From Ficedula albicollis (lineage: Eukaryota; Chordata; Aves; Passeriformes; Muscicapidae), in assembly GCF_000247815.1 (NCBI RefSeq), contig NC_021673.1, positions 46,115,506 to 46,179,505 of the forward strand: DNA of 64,000 nt, written 5' to 3'. The position numbers and the translations under genes were made by a program. Under the pieces are notes generated by a model, which was not told the origin of the DNA, did no database searches, and worked only from the letters and a program-made list of their open reading frames with translations. Positions 59,978 to 64,000 of the stretch are shown in pieces (position 1 is the stretch's first letter; the number at the start of each line of letters is the position of its first letter).

Positions 59978-62900
59978 GCAGTACTGGTGAGCAGGATTTA
60001 AATTTACGAAAGGAGGGGTAGGAGAACGGAGGCTCTGTTAGAAAGCCATTGATCATGGCACAGAGCAGGAGTTGAGGGCGGCGCCAGGAGATTTTAGGGG
60101 GGGCATGGCAGGACACATGACTGAGGCCCCCAGGTCCACCAGGAAGAAAGCAGAGGGAAGGGGGCTGCTACCATGTCCCTATGGATGAGGGAGGGGGGGA
60201 ACACAGACAGACGGAAGCAGCTACACCTTCTGTAAAGGAGAGCCAAACTCTCTGTGCTGCCCAGCCGAGATGCTCTGCCTGAAGTGCATGTCTGCAGGGG
60301 GAAACACTCGTGGTTGAGGATGAGTTGTGGGGAGAAAGACCAGATGGACAGTGGGGAGCTATCAGAGCCAGCAAGCTGTAACAGCCAGTACACACACTCC
60401 TTCCCCAACCCTTGCTCCTCTTGCTGTTGTCTCATCTCTGCTTTTTACTTGTATCTTACTTGATGGCAGCTCCTGTTTCATTCAGCCCCAACCCGCAGCT
60501 GGGATCAACCCACCCATGTGTAAGTAACTCTGAAACACACAAGTAGCTGATGAAATAAGTAGTGATTCAGTGCTTAAGCAGGCCCTTTCCTGTTTTGTGG
60601 CAGAGAAAATGTAGTGTGCATGAGGCCAACATCTTAACCAATATTGTGTTTCCACAATAGGTGTCTCTTCTGAGTGGTTATTTTTAACTCTGTCTCTTGA
60701 CTAAAGTGTCACCGCGGCCTTGTTGTTAGGGATCTTGCTGCTCTGGAAGCTAAGACCTTGTTTACTCTGGAGGTTTGCAGGGGAGAGCAGCTGAACTGGC
60801 AAGTGCTTCATTCCATCCTGCCGAGAGGCTGAGATGTGAAGTGTAACTGGGCTGGCTGGGAGCCACAAGCCCTCTCTTCACAGACCTGTGTTCCTGGTGA
60901 GGTACCCAAAAGAACAATTTTAAGGCTGTGCTTTGAAAGGGAGCTCTGAGGCTGACCCCCATCCATAAACTGAGACTGCATAAGAAATGCTGCAATCCCA
61001 TTAGGATGAAGATGAAATTCAATAGCAAATACATTCAGTTTTTCTATAAAGACACTTCAAGTTGGGAAAACCTCAAAGCACAAATAATGGTATTTCACTG
61101 TAGACACCTCTCAAAAGAAATGAAGTTATTGTATTTGCTATGGGCAATTTGTAAGGCATTTCTATGAGGAAGCATGGTGAAATGTTGCCTGGCCCTGCTC
61201 TTACTCACCATCCAAGCATCAAGTACCACTGGGAGAGTATGGTCACTAATTGCAGGGATTTTTCATTTCTGTATAACAGTTTGATTTATGGGTACATGTA
61301 TGAACGAAAATTGTAAAGAAGCCTAAGAAATACTCTTCCATTCTCCAATTTCCACTCAACAGCAGCTAAAAGAAATGTCTTCCTCATCCAAGTTTTCAAG
61401 AGTTTACTCAGACTACTCAGGATCGCAACTTCAAAATATGAAGAGCACTTCAAGTCCATGGTAGCACAAAAGGTCTTCCTACAGCTATGACAATCAATAA
61501 TAGATATACATTTTTCTCAGAAAACTCCTTTTAGCGTGTTCCCTTTGAACCTTGCAAACACTCCCTACCTAAAAATCAATCCGCATTCAAGAACCAGGCA
61601 GTGGCTGTGCTTCTGTTGTGCTAATTTTGTGTGCATGTGTGCAGAGGATATCTTCTTAGTAAGTAAAACTCTTCATGGCTTCTCATTGTAGAGCTTTTCC
61701 CTTACTGCTTTCCACATTTATTTTGATCAGAAAATGGGAGTATCCTTTCATGATCTCTAGTTGGCAATTGCTGGAGTAAAGGTTTCTTTTCTCCAGGATA
61801 TACAGGACCCCTTCTTGCTCTGTTGTTTTGCTAGTGATCCTGTCATCTTAAAATAGAAGCAAAAGTTTTTTTCATCCCATTTACTTTTTCTAGTCTTGCT
61901 GACACTGAAATGTGAGCCTTTTCATAGCACAGATAATTTTCACCAATTGTCACCTACATGGAAGTTACTACATAAAACAAAATTGTGCAACGTCTTCATG
62001 TTAAGAATGTTTGCTTATTGGTAAAGGCTGCTTGCAAAACAATACGCCATGCAAAAATAAAAGAAACCCCAACAACACACACGAAAAATAATTATTAGGA
62101 GAGCCAGCATTTAAAATGCTTGATCTAATATGATCACCTATCTTCATTCTGGCCCAAAGTTGATCTAGTGCAGTATCTTGGTTTTGACAGTGGACAACTA
62201 AGGACATTGATGGAAAAGTCTAAACACAGGGTAGCATATTTTCACAATCCCCATTATACTCGTCTCACAAACCCTCAAGCCCTGTGGTCCAGAGACTTTC
62301 CAAACCAAAAGTTTCTTTGTGATAGGTAGCCCTTGATGGGTTTCTTCTCTTTCACTGTTTCTTCTTGAACCCATGTAAATTCTCAGCATCCACAAAATTC
62401 TGTGCCAAGGACTTCACAGCTCTTTCTCTGCTACGAGAATGATGACGGCTTTACATCTGTTCTGGACACACTTGTGATAATTGATAAAAGATTCATGTTA
62501 ATCATAAAAGTATTGGGGTTTGAATAAACCAGAATACTAAGGTCTGAAGTGAAGCATGAACACTAGATAGAGGAAAATATATGATTAAATCACTCTGTTT
62601 TAAATCTCCCTATTATGAATATTATGTTTTCTAAACAAGTTGTATCTACTACCAGTTTGCAAAATCAGACTTTCCAATAGTCCGATAGATTTTGCCTTTA
62701 TTTGATAAATTCTGCCTATCTACAAAGACCAAACTTTCTGATTTTTGCCAGTTTTTATCTACCAAGACCAGATGGTTATCTATGAGACTGACTATTGCCC
62801 AGAGACTTTACGGATGTTTATTCTACCACCACTGCTTACCTGGCAAAATTATGACAGCAAAAAAACAAAAATTATTGATTATAACGAGAGACCATGCTAT

Positions 62901-64000
62901 AAGAAGGGGCTGCAAACCAAGGTTTGATGGAGCGTGGAGTGGACGGTGACCCCTCATGTTCCCTAGCGCTGCTTGCTCCATCTATATAAAATAAAGCAAT
63001 CCAAATTTTGCTAAATATCAAGACTTTTTGTTTCTCATTAATAACACACCTACTCGCCAGTTTCAAGAACTTTCATTTTCTCTTTCATTCAAATATCTTT
63101 CAATTTCAAACATTCTGACTTCATGAAAGACTACTATAAGATGTTCTCAGTGATGAAGAGTAATAAATTATATGACAGTCTGTTTAAATGAGCCTCATCA
63201 GGCATTTCTCTTGGCAAAGTAAATTTTACTCCATTTTCATTCACTGGACATCATCATTTCTTTTCACCAGACCACAACTGAACCACCACGGTGCTATGTG
63301 CAGTACCCACAAGCTTCCACAGAAGTCATCCTGGCTTCTCAGGGTCTTTTCAGGCAACTATGATTTGATTTTGTTACCCCATTTATAGCAGGGCTTATAC
63401 TTTGGCTGAGAAAAGCAGGTCAGCTCATGCAGCACAGCAATGTGAAAGCCACTCAGACCTGGGAGGAACTAGGAAGGAGCTGTCAGAGGAACCAGGGTTG
63501 TAAAAGACCAAACTGGGAAGATCATCTAGAGGATAGCTTGTTCTGCAGTGAAGGTGCAGGGGTTTTTGTGTTAAAACTTTCTTTTTTTTCCTGTTTCTGC
63601 AGGAGGGGCTGGGCACATGCTGTCTTCTTTTTAGAAGATCCTAGAGAAGAACTCAAGTCCTGCACACAAGTCCTCACACACAATTAAAGATTCCTGCATA
63701 TAAAATTCCTGTGTAAGCTACGAGCAGGAATAGGGCTGAGCCAGCTGCTAGCTGGAGTGTCTCAGTGTCTCAGTGGGAAGGCTGACAAGGAAGGCACCAG
63801 GATGCAACTAAATCAAAAGGCAGAAGTTGATACAGATGAGTGAAGGGCAGTGAGGAGGAAGGCAACTTCCCAGGATAAGGAGAGGTCAAGCTTCTGGGCA
63901 GGAAATACTGAGGGGGATGAATTGTCTGGAGGCTGCAGAGAATGAGGTCCAGTGTGCCTGATGGAGAGCCTAGAGGCTGGAGAGAATGAGGTCCAGTGTG
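59978..64000. other. Intergenic region upstream of PRLH2
   Basis: About 4 kb in which I recognise no exon, RNA gene or transposable element. The first 600 bp are moderately GC-rich; the rest is AT-rich. A short imperfect direct repeat lies at the window end (63926 to 64000). Open frames of 60 to 113 codons at 60094 to 60527, 62692 to 62949 and 63427 to 63687 have no recognisable similarity. Confidence 0.6.
63926..64000. repeat. Imperfect direct repeat, period 44 bp, cut by window end
   Basis: GAATGAGGTCCAGTGTG occurs at 63940 and again at 63984, with similar flanking sequence (GGAGGCTGCAGA against AGAGGCTGGAGA). It may be the start of a minisatellite that continues beyond the window. Confidence 0.6.

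Noticed and set aside
1..64000. CRISPR arrays, operons, rRNA or tRNA genes, bacterial mobile elements
   Set aside because: The spliced exons, CR1 elements and gene content are vertebrate; none of these features was seen.
60000..64000. EIF1B or ENTPD3, the genes that follow MYRIP in mammals
   Set aside because: No matching exon was recognised in the remaining downstream sequence.

Overview
The window is vertebrate nuclear DNA, almost certainly from a bird. Its repeats are CR1-type LINE fragments, the introns are short to moderate and AT-rich, and one locus encodes a C-RFa/PrRP2-type neuropeptide, a lineage known from birds and fish. The species cannot be told from the sequence.

Region 1 (1 to about 52.8 kb, + strand) is the 3' four-fifths of MYRIP (myosin VIIA and Rab interacting protein, Slac2-c). 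I placed thirteen coding exons by splice signals, codon phase and recalled similarity to the human protein. They are phase-compatible and give about 715 codons, ending in the conserved C-terminus SAVMY. The exons for the N-terminal Rab27-binding domain lie upstream of the window. Exon W4 is frame-shifted as assembled by a 44-bp poly-G/duplication insert, which looks like an assembly error.

Region 2 (about 54.7 to 60.0 kb, - strand) is a compact three-exon gene that meets MYRIP tail to tail. It encodes a 108-aa precursor with a 31-residue RFamide peptide followed by Gly-Lys-Arg. I identify it as prolactin-releasing peptide 2 / C-RFa (PRLH2). A TATA box, a CRE-like site and a noncoding first exon with a consensus donor can be seen, with a CpG-rich block just inside intron 1.

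Region 3 (about 60 to 64 kb) is intergenic, with no gene recognised.

Repeats are four clear CR1 fragments, one probable ancient one, a (GAGT)n microsatellite and at least eight two-copy tandem duplications with periods of 49 to 100 bp. One of these duplicates a complete splice acceptor of MYRIP exon W8. The most interesting points are this duplicated acceptor, a candidate intronic terminal exon with its own poly(A) signal, a candidate 63-nt cassette exon, a GAGT array of decoy donors, and the PRLH2 gene with its promoter.
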